This document shows positions 1-12,080 of a DNA stretch of 64,000 bases, one piece after another. The notes under the pieces are model-generated. The model made no database searches, had not been told where the DNA came from, and worked only from the letters and a program-made list of their open reading frames with translations. The stretch comes from Lepus europaeus. Its lineage: Eukaryota > Chordata > Mammalia > Lagomorpha > Leporidae. Every line of letters begins with the position of its first letter. Position 1 is the first letter of the stretch. The stretch spans positions 26,121,858 through 26,185,857 of the forward strand of contig NC_084835.1 in NCBI RefSeq assembly GCF_033115175.1. Reading direction: 5' to 3'. The position numbers and the translations under genes are program-made.

Positions 1-2370
1 AACCACCCTCTGGGCCCAGATAACGAGTTGCTTGCAGAAGGTGTGGGTGGGTGCCAGGGGTCAGTCCAGCCAGCCCCTTGCATCCAAGCTGGGCAGCCAC
101 TCCCTTGGCCTTGCAGATATCCCAGCATCAGAGCTGCCTCAGGGACCCCTTTGAGGCCTCAGGGATAGCTGGACTCTCCTTTACTCCCAAGGAAACTTCC
201 CTGGGGCTCCACTGATGAGCCAGAGACATCTGGTCATGTGGCTCAATTAGAGACTCAGGAGCCACACAGCCTACAAAATACCAGAAGGGCCACAGAATCA
301 CATCTGTGCCCATCACAGGTGAGAGAAAAGACTTGGAACCCCCAAGTCCGTGCACTCATTAAAAGGTGTGGAAGCTGGGGCCCATAAAGAAGATGGGTTG
401 CTATGATCTCACAGCTTGAGCACAAAGTCCCAGGGCCCTTTCTAGGGCTACTCCCTGGGCAGTTGGGTACGTCTTGGGGCATACAAGGTCACTGGGACAG
501 CCCTGAGCTGGATGACCATGGAGGAGGCAGCAAAGAAAGGGACAGTCAGGTTCCTGATAGCCCTGACTCCATCAGGGGTGCAGGCGAGGAAAGGGACAAT
601 GATACCACCCCCAAGGGACTAAGGCAGTACTTGGGTGGAGGTGGGTGGCATGCTAGAGGTGGGGGTGAAGCAGCCCAACCCTGCAGCCCTGCACGGTTCA
701 GCCATGTGTGTGTGACACCGTGTGTGACTGCACGTGTGCACCTCTGTGACAACCTCACAACCCTGGGCTATCCTTGTGTGTCACCTGTATCAATGCGATT
801 TCACAGCTCCCTGTGGCTACTGGCAGGTGTGTTGCTGGGCCTACGACCAGAGGGACTGGGCACACGGCTGTGTGTGAGGCTGCCTGTGACTCTGTGCACC
901 TGTGGGCCTGCCACCGTGCATGCATTGGAAGAAGATCTGGCATGTGAGCCTACGACTGTGACCAGCAGACTGCTGTGGCAAACGAACCTCCAGATGTGAA
1001 CGGTCTCTTCAGAGTGGCCAGAGGTTTTGATCTACTCACACACCGTCCATAGATCAGGCCCAGGATGGGAGGGGGGAGGCATTGAGGAGGATGGTGTGGA
1101 CTTTAGGGAGGGCCCTTGACCTTCATGTGCAGGGATGGCTGTGCAGTGCCAAGGTGTTGGGACATGGGCACTAGCAGGTCTCCCCAGGACAGGCTCCCAA
1201 AGATGCCCAGGCAAGCAGTACTCAGTAAATGCCCTCACTCAGGATCCCCTGCCCTCTCTGGGCTGACCAACTTTCCTCCTTGCTAACACAACCTGCAAAC
1301 AAACGGCCGTACCTCTAGGGCCTGAGGACCGTCCCACCCACAGACACTCACGTGCACAATCCACAGGTAACCCTGGATTATTTGCCCACTCCGCTCATTC
1401 CTGCATGCAGGCATCACTCATTCATCCTATTCAGCAGATGCTCAGAAGCACCTGCAAGCCAGCAGCCCTGCTGACCTCCTCCAGCCCCTGCAAGCCAGAG
1501 TACTGAAGGCACAGATCTAGCAGGCCTCCCTACAGGTGGCCTAGCAAAGAGGAACTTGGGGCTAAGTCGGCAGGTGGCCGTTAGATAGGGGGAAGCCCTG
1601 AGCAGTGTCACAACCAGGACCGCTCAGACCGGATGGGTTCTAGGGGTTGGGCAAATGCTATGGTTGCCCTCCCCCACACCAGGCCCCCCTAGCTGGGATG
1701 GGCACAGCCACTCTTGGGCACAGGTTCAGCCTTAATTGCAGTTCAGTCCTGAGGTTGAGCCCTGTCCTCTAGCCCCTTAGTCCACAGAACAAGGCCTAGT
1801 TCTTGGCTGCCAGCTCTCAGGGTCTCCTCTGGGAAACCCAGATGCCCTGTGTTGCCCCTCCTGCCACGTTCCCACCAGGCCACCAGACTCTGACTTCCCT
1901 GAGGACTTGGACGATGCGACCCCCTGGCTCTTTCCCACTCCCCTCCCTGGTCCTCCAGAGGCCCAGTGTGCCCAGAGCCATCTTCCAGGGGCCAGCCTCC
2001 TCTCCTAGCTTCTCACCCAGGCCTCCCTGCTCAGTAGTGGAAAGAATCATACACCGCCCAAAGCTCCTAGGTCCTGGGCTCTCAGGCATGGTATTCCCAA
2101 GCCTCGCCTCCCACGTTATAAAGTAGAACGATCTGAACTGGAGGTGGCCCAGAGCATGGCACCGCGTCCCCCAGCCACTCCACTCTCCTCTCCGGCTGGC
2201 TGGTTCCTTCTCCTTCAGGACTCGCCCTGATTGTCCCCTTCTCAGAGAGGCCTCTGCCACCCTCCAAAGACAGTGGCCCTGCTCTTCTCACTCAGCTCAC
2301 CATGTGCACGTTCACCTCGTGGGATTACGCATTTGCAAGGGCATGTCACGAGCCTGTGTTTACATACATC
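1..2370. other. Upstream intergenic sequence, nothing recognised
   Basis: GC-moderate sequence with no exon, CpG island or repeat I can name. In human the gene on this side is POC1A, on the opposite strand, but no POC1A exon is recognisable here. Open frames of up to 198 codons have no family resemblance. Confidence 0.5.
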
Positions 2371-2502
2371 TTCTGCCCCCCTGGAGTGGCTCTCGTGAGA
2401 GCAGGAACCGCAGCCGCCTGTTCGCGGCGGCCATCTCAGGGCCTTGGTAATCACCAGGCCATTGATTAGGTACACAGTATTTGCTGAATAAATAAACCTA
2501 CC
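2370..2502 (+). mobile_element. LINE-2 3' end fragment (old)
   Basis: GTGAGAGCAGGAACCGC, later CAGTATTTGCTGAATAAATAA, follows the typical L2 tail order. It is diverged and therefore ancient. Confidence 0.6.
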
Positions 2503-2615
2503 CATTTCCTGAGAGCCGCCTCACTAGAGCAATCTGAGGACACTCACAAGAACACATGAAATGCAATAGGATAAGGGGGAAAAAAAACCATCGAATTAGA
2601 TTCAAAGAGTTTGAC

Positions 2616-2942
2616 TTTTTAAAAATATATATATATATATTTATTTATTTGAGCGGCAGCATTACAGAGAGGCAGAGGCAGAGGCACAGAGATCTTCCAG
2701 CCACTGGCTAGCTCCCCAAATGGGAACAATGGCCAGAGCTGGGTGATCTGAAGCCAGGAGCTTCTTCTGGGTTTCCCACATGGGGGCAGGGGCCCAAGCA
2801 CTTAGGCCACCTTCTACTACTTTTCCAGGCCATAGCAGAGAGTGGGGTCAGAAGTGGAGCAGCTGGGTCTCAAACTGGAGCCCATATGGGATGCTAGCAC
2901 TGCAGGTGGCGGCTTTACCTGCTAGGCCATAGTGCCAGCCCC
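2616..2942 (-). mobile_element. C-SINE, full length, minus
   Basis: The T-rich tail comes first and the copy ends GCCAGCCCC. An imperfect duplication flanks it: AGAGTTTGAC at 2606-2615 against AGATTTTGAC at 2943-2952. Confidence 0.9.
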
Positions 2943-3416
2943 AGATTTTGACCTCTGACTTAATGATTTTGTTTCTAAATATTCCATAGAAGTCCTCATC
3001 TCCTATGAGGAGGCACATCCAGGTGGGCTTGTAGGACAACTAGAAACCACAAAACAACCAGGAGGGGGTGTGCCATCACGGTACAGAGGAGTGCCACACA
3101 GTTGTGAAAAGGGACGGATGCTCTCTGTTAACACAGAGCCCTCTGTAAGCTACAGAGTGCAGTACAAAAATCAAGACATAAATAAAAAGAAGCATTTTTT
3201 AATCAGTGCTGGACACACACGTGATCAGCTGATAACTGTTGAATGAAGTAAGGTCTTTCTGGCAGATCTACGAGAACTTGAGAGCAGCCTCTGTGTCTGG
3301 GAAGAGGCCCGGTAAGCAGGATCTCTTTTGTTTAGCCTGTCATGCTATTTGCATTTTTTACCACAGGCAAATACTATCTATTCAAATGTGTTTGTGTTAT
3401 TAAGAAAACAAAGAGG

Positions 3417-3759
3417 ATGGGGCCCAGTGCTGTGGCATAGCAGGTAAAGCCGCTGCCTGCAGTGCCGGCATCCCTTATGGGTGCCAGTTCACGTCCCGGC
3501 TGCTCCAATTCCAATCCAGATCTCTGCTATGGCCTGGGAAACCAGTGGAAGATGTCCCATATCCGTGGGTCCCTACACCCATGAGGGAAACCTGGAAGAA
3601 GCTCCTGGCTCCTGGCTTCGGATTGGCGTAGCTCTGGCCGTTGCGGCCATCCGAGGAGTGAACCAGCAGAAGGAAGACCTCTATTTCTCTCTCTGCCTCA
3701 GCCTCTCTGTAACTTTGCCTTTCAAATTAAATAAACAAATCTTAAAAAAAAAAAAGAAA
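3417..3759 (+). mobile_element. C-SINE, full length, plus
   Basis: It runs from the GTGCTGTGGC head to a long A-tail, with a perfect 15-base target-site duplication (AAGAAAACAAAGAGG) at 3402-3416 and 3760-3774. Confidence 0.93.
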
Positions 3760-3774
3760 AAGAAAACAAAGAGG

Positions 3775-4030
3775 GGATGGCATTGTGGCACAGTGGGATA
3801 AAGCTGCTACTGGCGACACTGCTACTGATACAGCTTCCTGCTAATGTACAGGGAGGTAGTGGAAGACAGCCCAAGTCCCAGGATGGAGTTCCTGGTTCCT
3901 GGCTTCAGCTTGTCCCAGATCTGGCCACTGTGGCCCAATTTGGGGAGTGAACCAGCAGATGGAAGATCTCTCTCACTGTCTCTCCCTCTTTCTACTGCTC
4001 TGCCTTTCAAATAAACAAATGCTAAAAACA
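3775..4030 (+). mobile_element. C-SINE, internally shortened, plus
   Basis: It directly abuts the preceding copy. Head GGCATTGTGGCAC and tail TTCAAATAAACAAAT are present, but the middle is shortened by about 80 bases. Confidence 0.85.
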
Positions 4031-4751
4031 AACTAAGAGAATTTAAGGTACTCACATAAACCTGGATATGAGTCTTTTCTTGAAAAATGGGAAGAAGGCC
4101 TGGCCACACAGGGCTCTATTCCAGGGGATGACAAAGATCAGAGCCAGACTGTGTCTGCCCCTCCTCCCAGGGGCTCCAGGGCACCACTGCCCTCAGGCAT
4201 CTGGACACTGCAGGCCTCTGCATGGCCACCCTGTGCTTCAGAGGGCTTTGCTTACTAAGTCCACAGGCAGGGAAGCAGGGGAGAGAGCATCTCCACGATG
4301 AGGGCTCATCATTTAGCTATCACCCTCTAGGTGAATGCTGCTAGGTCACAAGCCTGACAGTCTTACCCAAGAACCTGTTAACTCAGTACCATGAGGTCCT
4401 AACAGCAACTCTGCTCTTACCTCCCCCAGCAGAGCCTGAGGCCTTAATTCAACCCAGAGAAAACCCCATGAGAGAGGGTACCACCAGGAGACCCTTGGGC
4501 ACCTTGCCCTGAGGGTCCTGGCAAGACGGAGGAGGACAAGATTAGGACACCATGATGGAGGCGTGGCTGTGGGATGGCAGGCCTGGCTCCAACTCTACTC
4601 CAGCTCAGCAACAATGGCCTCAGTGCCCTCATCTGTAGCCACAGCTAGCGCCACCTGCACGCTGGGTCCAGGCGCTAGTGGCTGTGCCCAGCACACAGGC
4701 AGCATCTCACTGAATCCTCTCATCAATGTTTTGGGGTGAAAGATTCGGTCA

Positions 4752-5378
4752 CAGGCCAGCATTGTAGCACAGTGGATTAAGCAGCCGTGTGCGTGTGTGT
4801 GTGTGTGCATGCGCGCGTGTGTGTTTTAAGATTTACTTATGTATTTGAAAGAGTTACAGAGAGGCAGAGGCAAAGAGAGGTCTTCCATCCACTGGTTCAC
4901 TCCGTAGATGGCCGCAATTATGGCTTTCCCAGGCCATAGCAGAGAGCTGGATGGGAAGTGGAGCAGCTGGGACTCGAACCAGCACTCGCATGGGACATTG
5001 GCACTGCAAACGGCGGCTTTACTTGCTACACCATAGCGCCAACCCCCAAGCAGCCACTTGTGAAGCCTGCATACCATATTGGAGCACTGGTTCAAGTCCT
5101 GGCTGCTCTGCTTCCAAACTAGCTCCCTGATAGTGTGCCTGGGAAGGCAGCACAAGACAGCCCAAGCGTTTGGGCCCCTGCACCCATGCACCACATGGGA
5201 GACTTGGATGATGTCCCTGGCTCCTGGCTTCTACCTAGCCCAGCCTCAGCTGTTGCAGGCATTTGGTGAGTGAACCAGCAGATGGAAGATCTCTCTTTCC
5301 ATCTCCCCTTCTCTCTCTGTCTCCCCATCCATCACTCTGCCTTTCAACTAAAATAAAAAGAAATCTTTTTAAAATGAA
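4752..5378 (+). mobile_element. C-SINE (plus) split by a second C-SINE
   Basis: The outer element is 4752-4786 plus 5056-5378. It resumes exactly after the inner copy's duplicated AAGCAGCC. Confidence 0.9.
4787..5047 (-). mobile_element. C-SINE (minus) inserted in the outer copy
   Basis: It is bounded by AAGCAGCC at 4779-4786 and 5048-5055. Its tail side has become a GT/GC microsatellite (about 4786-4823). Confidence 0.9.
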
Positions 5379-5734
5379 TAAATAGAAGGTGCAGCCAGGG
5401 ATCTCCAGAGAAAGAAAACTAAAGGAGCTGACCTTGATGGTGGAGGCTGAGAAGTGTGGAGCCTGCAGGGCTGGTGGCCATCAGGAACTCAGGCAGGACT
5501 CAGGGCTTCTGTGGCAGAATCCTCCGGCTCCAGGGAACCTCCGTGTTTGCTCTCAAGGCCATCAGCCGACGCACTGGCGCCCACCCATGTTATCGAGGAT
5601 AACCTCCTTTACCTAAAGTCAACTGTTCCTGGAGGTTAGTCACGCCACAGATGATCTCCACGGCAACGCCTAGAGGAGGGCTGAACCAGAGTGAAATCAG
5701 CTTGCTAACATTTAACCATCACAGAAGATGCTTC

Positions 5735-5850
5735 TCTCTGTGTGTGCAAAAGGAAACTGAAGCTCAGAGAGGCTGTGCTACCTGAGTGAGGCCACAGTGC
5801 ACATGGAGGACACACTGGGAGCGGAGTCCCAGCAGTGCCCTGTCTCCACG
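5735..5850 (-). mobile_element. MIR fragment
   Basis: The phrase GGAAACTGAAGCTCAGAGAGG, then GAGGCCACAGTGCACATGG, is the MIR core read on its reverse strand. Confidence 0.65.
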
Positions 5851-6437
5851 GGCTGAGGGCAGGGCTGCAGGCAGCTACTTTGTAGGTGCCCAGCCATGCC
5901 CATGGTAGACAGAATTCAGTAAGGTAGTGGCTGTCATCCCTACTGCTGTCAACACAGAAGGGAGGGAGTGGCTGTCAGGACTGAAAGAGGAGGCAGGGAG
6001 GGGCAGGTGCTGCTGCCAGCCCTCGGAGCTGAGTTCCGAGGTACAGGGCAGAAAACCCTTCATCCTTCCAGGATCCCCTGGGGAGGGAGAAGGCAGGCAA
6101 GGGAATCCTGCCAAGCTGTGAGCTCTGGTATTCTCCAGCCGGGCCCAGAGTCACTGACCCAGGCGCAGGGCTCCAAGAACAAGCAGCGTCACCACGGTGT
6201 GGGGTCTGGAAGGAGTCCTGCTTCTTGAGGACATGGCCACCTGCCCAGAGGTTGCTGGAAGTAGGTGACTTCTCCTGAGAGCTGGCTGCCTGGCCACTGG
6301 ACCAGAGCCCTGGCCAGGCTCCTTCGCTGATGCTCCCATCTGCCTGCCCAAACTGGACCTATTGCTTAGAGCAGGGAGACACCCCCACTGAGACTGCAGA
6401 CCCGCAAGGCAGCCCCAGCCCTGGGGTACACACTGGA

Positions 6438-6535
6438 TCAGAAGGCACATGCTCCCCACTTGCTGGCTGTGTGACCTTGGGCAAGTGACTTAACTGTTCT
6501 GAGCCTCTGTCCTGTATATGAGCTGACGACTTCAC
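6438..6535 (+). mobile_element. MIR fragment
   Basis: GCTGGCTGTGTGACCTTGGG then CAAGTGACTTAACTGTTCTG is near the MIR core consensus. Confidence 0.75.
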
Positions 6536-7334
6536 TGAGCTGAGCGGGTGCCTCGAGGGGCCCTGAGTTTGTACACATAACTTTGCGTCAGACCAAACAC
6601 CCACACAGAGCCGCCCAGGTGCCGCACTTGCCAACCGTGTTGTCATCTTCCCAGCCTTCCAGTTGGCCCCGCCCACCCTGCACTACCCTGAGCCTGGCTC
6701 ACTCTCCCCACCAGCCCTCTCCCCTTTTGGTCCAGGTCCCCCACATCTGCGCAGAAGGGGTGCTGGGTTAGCTTTTAAATGCATACAGGGCCACAGAGGG
6801 ATGAGCCGCTGCCCTGGCTGAGACCCACACTGTTGGTAGCAGAGGGACCCTGAATGTCCACCCCGCTCACCTCGGCCACACGCCCCTCCTACTCCCCTGC
6901 TCCCCTGGCTCCAGCCTCCCCAGCCGCCTTGTGCCACCTCTTCACCTTCACTGGGGCTCCCAGCCTGGCTGCTCTGTCCCTGGTGGCATCGCCTCGACCC
7001 CAGGCCCCAACTCTGACGTCAGCACCCTTTCTGCATGGTTCTGTTAGCACCATTGCCCAGGCTGGCTGCAGCCCCTAACAGCTCCTTTCCTGACATCTGT
7101 TCCCGCACCCTGGGGAGCCAGCACTCGGCCTGCTCCGGTCGCCTGCCTCTGGTGCCGACACTTGGAGGGGCCTCACTCTGGCCTGACCCATATCCTGGGC
7201 TGGGGAAGATGAGGACATTCTCCTGGGGAACCCTTCCAGGGCACCCCTCAAGGCTGGCTGAGCCCTTCCCTCGCTGCCTGCCCACACGTTCCTCCAAACA
7301 CCAGATGTGGGACTAGGAAGCAGGATAGCTGGGG

Positions 7335-7450
7335 CCCCCTGCAGCCCAAGTGTCTCTGGCTGTGTGAGTTCAAGCAAGCCCTCCGCCCTGTCTGGGTCTT
7401 GGTCTCCCTGGCTCTAGAATGATGTAGGGTTGAAACCCACCCTGATGCTT
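7335..7450 (+). mobile_element. MIR fragment, diverged
   Basis: TCTGGCTGTGTGAGTTCAAG and GGTCTCCCTGGCTCTAGAAT follow the MIR order with many changes. Confidence 0.5.
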
Positions 7451-7721
7451 ACAGGGACACAGGCAGCAGTCATTACTTGGGTACCACTGCCTCAGGGTTC
7501 GGGACCCAGTGAAGCAAGGGCCGGCTGGGAGCTGGAAACAGCACACCCTGCCTGGGCCAGCCCAGGAGCCCGGGGTCTGCTGACTCCCCAAAGAACTGGA
7601 AATCTGAGTTTTGACGAGAAATCTCCCAATTATTAAACGTGAACAACTAGCTCACATTTCAAAATGCACTCAGTTCTTTCGCCACCTGCTCCTCCCGAGC
7701 ACCACTCAGGACTCCTGCCAA

Positions 7722-8476
7722 GAAGGTGCCATCATCAGCTCCCTGCAGCCACCGTCGTAATTCTCCACCAGGACCACATCAGCCACAACACGGTATTCCC
7801 TGACATCCACGAGATCCAGGAGCTCATGGCCAGGTGGTGCCTGGAGGCAGAGGGGAAGCTGCTCAGCAGGGCGGAGGCTGGCACTGCCAGGGGCACTGCT
7901 CGGCCCCTGACTGAGCGCCTCATCCCATAGTAAAGGCCTTTTTCGGAGGCCCAGAGGAAGAAGGCACCAAAGCCACAGCAATCACCTGTGCTGACACTGT
8001 CACGAAGCAGGTCACCAGCGTCATCACAGAAGCCCACAAGATGCACTCCAGAGAGTACGTGAAAGCAGTCAAAAGCAAACTTCAAGAACGGGGACCACAA
8101 AAAGGAAAGCCTTTTATCACGAGGGCTGTAGAACAAATGGAGCCCACCCTTGTCAATTTCAAAATTGACCAGTTCTCCATGAGTGAAAACAGGTGTCTGG
8201 ATGGCAGGGCTGCTCTGGGGAGCCACTGGGAGAATGGTGTCACCCCCCTGGCCGATCTTCAAGGGTGCTTTAGAAATGGAGAAATGTTGACAAATGTGGC
8301 AATGACTTTGGCTCTGTCACCCGTGTGTCATCCGCACAACGGGACTTCAGACAAATGGGACTGATGCATCCTGAGTTCCTCATTTATTTTGACCACAATT
8401 TACTTGGAGTGGAAGCATTGCTTTTAAGAAAACGTCACATAGGTTTGTCTAAAAATAAAGGCATTTACAAACAAAG
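7722..8476 (+). pseudogene. TPT1: Processed pseudogene of TPT1 (translationally controlled tumour protein)
   Basis: Intronless similarity runs from the TPT1 leader through the whole reading frame into the 3' UTR. Recognisable segments are DHISHNTVFPDIHEIQEL (TPT1 DLISHDEMFSDIYKIREI), CLEAEGKLLSRAE, YVKAVKSKLQERGPQ (YMKSIKGKLEEQRPE) and NFKIDQFSMSEN (NFKNYQFFIGEN). The 3' part matches the TPT1 UTR as I remember it (GACAAATGTGGCAAT, GACAAATGGGACTGATG), ending at AAAAATAAAGGCATTT. The start codon is lost (GTA in its place), a stop interrupts the frame after about 60 codons and an internal segment is deleted, so it is dead. Divergence suggests a fairly old retrocopy, probably made by L1. Confidence 0.88.
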
Positions 8477-9559
8477 CCAAGCATAATATGGACGAAATGG
8501 AATATGTCTGGACTTCCATGACCGTGAGGGCTGGAGGACTCTCTGGGCATTTCCTACTCTCTAGAATGGGGGGTGCTGCTCCTTATGAACCCCACTTCAG
8601 CCTTGCCTCCTGCAGCATTCCATGGCTTTGCTCTGTTCCAGTGCCTTGCTTCCCTCACAACCAGAGCCCACGCTTGCCCACACCTGGCTTCACAAATCCA
8701 GGCCCAGGCTGCCGCCGCCCTCCCAGGCTGCCCACCATCTGCCAGAGCCAGAAAGGGATTCCAAAGACAGCGCAAGACAAGGCAGGTGCTTGGAGCCTCT
8801 GGGCCTTCCCAAATTTCATCTCATATGATGGTTCCTGGGGCCTTCATTGTAAACCTTGCAGCTTAAGCCTCTGAACCTCCAGGGCAGAGCAGAGTTGTTT
8901 CCAGAATCTCTGGCCACTCCCAAAGCCAGCCTCCCACCTGCCACTGTAGAGGAGGGCACTGGCACCCCACAGAGCACCACCGGCCCAAGGCCACCCTGAT
9001 GATCAGCAGTGCAGTGTGGAGGTTTTTCTGCCCTCAAAGGCGCCCGGGTGTACTGCAGTCTCCCCGAGGCGGAGGCTGCCAGATGGAGAAGCTGAGGCCC
9101 ACCCAGAGGACAGCAACAAGCTGGACCTGACCAAGCTCCGTGGCCCTCACAAGAGGCACTGCTAAAAACAGCTCCTGGTCCCGGGGCAGGAAGGGGCAAC
9201 TCTGGGGGAACAGTTGGCATTGTCCTGTTGCCTTGACTGCTGGGCAGGTAGCTTGTGCAGCAGCCCCTGATGGGGGTGATGCAGACTGGGTGGGTGGGAG
9301 GAAAGCCCCCCGCCGTCGTCCCCAGAAAGAGGCTTGACCTTGCCTGAACTCCTGCAGGTTGGGCTCCCCTGCCCGGGGCCAGGGCAGGCAATGAGACAAG
9401 TTTGTACTATAAGCTCTGCAGGAAGGGAGAAGAGAGGAAGGAGGGAAGGGAGAGGAAGAGACAGAGGGGAAGGAAGGCAAATGGGAGAGAACAGAGATGG
9501 GAAACAGCAGCCCAGGAGAGGGGCCACAGCATGGCCAGGATAGGGCCCACCCAGACTCA

Positions 9560-9745
9560 CGAGAAAGGCAGGTGCTGTTACTCCGGCCTCACAGATATAC
9601 ACACACACAGAGAGGCTCCAGGCATGGGGTAACTTACTCAAGAGCTCACAGTCAGAAAGTCGTAGAGTGAGGAGTGGAACTTGTGACGCTAGCCTTGCAT
9701 CAAGGTCTCAGACCTCGAACCACTCGGGCAGTAAATCCCAGACTC
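9560..9745 (-). mobile_element. MIR fragment
   Basis: GGGGTAACTTACTCAAGAGC, TCACAGTCAGAAAGTCGTAG and the following 'gtggaacttgtgac' track the reverse-strand MIR consensus. Confidence 0.65.
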
Positions 9746-9756
9746 CCATTACCAGA

Positions 9757-9880
9757 AGGCTGGTCTGGTTAAATGCAGACTCCTGGGTCAGGATCAAAGC
9801 ACTGTGGCCCAGGAACATGCACTGGTCAGTACCCTGTGGGTGGTTCTTTGGGCCCTGACACTGGAAGGCCCTGTGGATGA
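9757..9880. mobile_element. MER5-type hAT DNA transposon remnant
   Basis: TTAAATGCAGACTCCTGGG, then GGCCCAGGAACATGCACTGG, has the paired inverted phrases of MER5A-like non-autonomous elements. No terminal repeat is complete. Confidence 0.45.
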
Positions 9881-10289
9881 CCTTGGGCCTTTGTGACTTC
9901 TGGTCCCATCCTCTGGCTACACCCCTGCAGGACAGCTATTCAAGCTGACACCCCACCCCACCCACCCCATCCAAAAGGCCTGGGCTTTTCAACCTCAAAG
10001 CTGCCCCAGTAGCCTCCCAGTGCCCAGCCACGATCCACTTCTCTTCTAGAAGCTTCCGGGGGACTGGGACTCTCTCCTCCAGCGCCTGCTGGTCCCAGCC
10101 TTCTCCTCCATCTGAAGTGCTCGTAACATTCTATTTCACTTTCCATGTGAGTCGGCCTTGTTTCCCAACCCTTGTTTCTATTAAACAGGAAACTCCCGGA
10201 GGGCTGGAGGCTTGTCATTTTAAACAATACGCCTCTGAAATCCGTGACTGCGTCTGACCTTCCTGCCAACTACCAGTGACAGGGCCGGG

Positions 10290-10530
10290 AGAGCTTTACC
10301 AGTGAGGAAACTGAGTCTCCAAGAGGTTGTGGCCTGCCAAAGACCGTGGCCAAATAAGATTCAGAGCCGCGTGGAAACCACGTCCAGCTCCAGTGTCCCA
10401 TTCTTTTTCTGCCTCTGCTTTGTCTCGATCACCCCAACGGCCCTGGGTGGCAGGGAGAATTGGGATTATGACCCCATTGCCCAGATAAAGAAAACAAGGC
10501 CCAGAGACAAGCAAAGCACTCAACATCATC
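10290..10530 (-). mobile_element. Two adjacent MIR fragments
   Basis: GAGGAAACTGAGTCTCCAAG (10304 on) and, after a gap, CCCATTGCCCAGATAAAG with AACAAGGCCCAGAGACAAGC are separate MIR pieces. Confidence 0.55.
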
Positions 10531-11349
10531 CTTAGCCTGCTCCTACTTCTACCTGCACCTTGGTCTGAGTGCAAGGGCTGCCCCTTTCCTCCTCACCCTG
10601 GCTCACCACCATGGGGAGAGCTGTCGTGGACTCCTGGGCCAGAGCCCTCATCCCTGACTGGACTAGTCCCAGGGTCACTTCCAGACCCAGATGCCTCCTC
10701 TGCCTGCCCTGCAAGGGGCTGGATGCGGGATCAGGCAGTGCTTGAACATACCTTGGTCACCGTCACTCTGGACTCCACTCTTCTAATTAATCCGCCGCTG
10801 GGGAGGGAGCAACCTGAATGACCCTTTCCCCAGAGTGGAAAAGGGCAGCTCCCAGCCTGGCACAGGCCCAGCGCAGCCCAGTGCCAGCCAGGCTGGGGAG
10901 GGTGTGGAGCAAGAAGGCCAGGCTGCCGCTGTCGGGGGTTTGCCAAGCCCTGCCTCCAGGTGTGGTCTCAGACGGACTCAAAGGAGACATGGCCCAGCAG
11001 TGAACTCTGGGACGGAGTCCCGGACACCCACCTGGGTGCCCAGGAAGGGACTTTGGACAAGCTCTCTGGAAAACAAAACCAGGGCGAATGCGTGCCAGAC
11101 ACTAACTGTGCGGCAGGCCCTGGGCCCCCCCTTTCCCTGGAGCTCAGGACACATGGGTTGCAGCTGGGTCCCCACTCTCCAGCCTCTGCCTGCCGGCACC
11201 GCTCCGTCTCTGGGTGATTCGGTGACAGACGCGAAAGCAAGTCCCTGGCGAGGCAGCTCCTGCTTGAGACCCGGCCGGGAACCCCTTCCAGCATGTCCAA
11301 ACTTCTACTTGGCAAAAACAGGGTCTCCAGCTGGCCCTGGCCGCACTCG

Positions 11350-12080
11350 GTCTAGGACTTTGCCCCTGCGTGCCGCACGGCGCCGAACGCCGGGTTCTGA
11401 CGCAATGGTCAGTGGGGAGGCGGCCGCGGGGGTGTGGGACGAGGCCGGGACAAAAGACCTCGCCGCTCGGCGGCCCTCCAGCGCGGGACTTGCCAGCCGA
11501 GGCCGGCCGCGCTGCCTCCGCCCCCGCCGTGCTCCTCGCCGGGGCCGGCCCGCCGCGCCCAGCCTGCCGAGGGGGCGCGCCTGCGCGAGGGCGGCCGGGC
11601 CCAGGGCGCATGCGCACCGCTCCGCGCCGCTGTATATTAGGCGGCAGCAGCCGCGGCCTGAGACTGCTCGCCGACAAGGGCAAGCGTTCGTGTGGACACC
11701 TCGGCCCGAGTGCCCGCCGCCTCGCAGAGTGCCCCGCGCAGGTGAGGGCCCGCGTTCTGGGGGCGGCGCCGGCCCTGAGAGCCCCCGCGCGTCCTGCCAG
11801 CCCGGGCCCCTCTCCCCCGGCGGCTGGGACCCCATCCCCCACCGCCCCAGTCATAGCTGCTGTGGGTTCGGCGCTCACCGTCCAGATCTGTAGCCAGTTC
11901 GGCGACCTCGGCCCCCCTCCGCCCCCCATCCGGCCCCCTCCTGCCGGCTGCTTTTCGCTTCTCGCACCCCTCCGTTTGCTTGCGGGCTCTCGACCCCGCC
12001 TGACCGCGGGCCCCCAGCTCCCCGGGGACCACCTGCTTCCGCCGGACCCGCCTCTCCATCTCAGAGCCCCTACTGCCCCC
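11350..12080 (+). promoter_or_regulatory. ALAS1: ALAS1 CpG-island promoter with NRF-1-type site and TATA-like box
   Basis: A dense CpG island spans exon 1. GGCGCATGCGCA at 11605-11616 is an excellent match to the palindromic NRF-1 site, and a weaker GC-type half match (CCTGCGCGAGG) lies near 11580-11590. A TATA-like element (GTATATTA) sits at 11632-11639. NRF-1 control of ALAS1 is established in mammals and couples haem supply to mitochondrial biogenesis. The spacing of site, TATA and exon 1 is seen directly; occupancy is inference. Confidence 0.8.
11655..11741 (+). other. ALAS1: ALAS1 non-coding exon 1 (5' UTR)
   Basis: The 3' boundary is a clear donor (GCGCAG then GTGAGG) at 11741/11742. 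The 5' end is inferred to lie about 25-30 bases after the TATA-like element and is uncertain by some tens of bases. No ATG lies in the exon as drawn, so translation starts in exon 2. Confidence 0.7.

Noticed and set aside
1-7700. Possible POC1A 5' exons
   Set aside because: Expected on this side from human gene order, but no CpG island or WD-repeat exon is visible.
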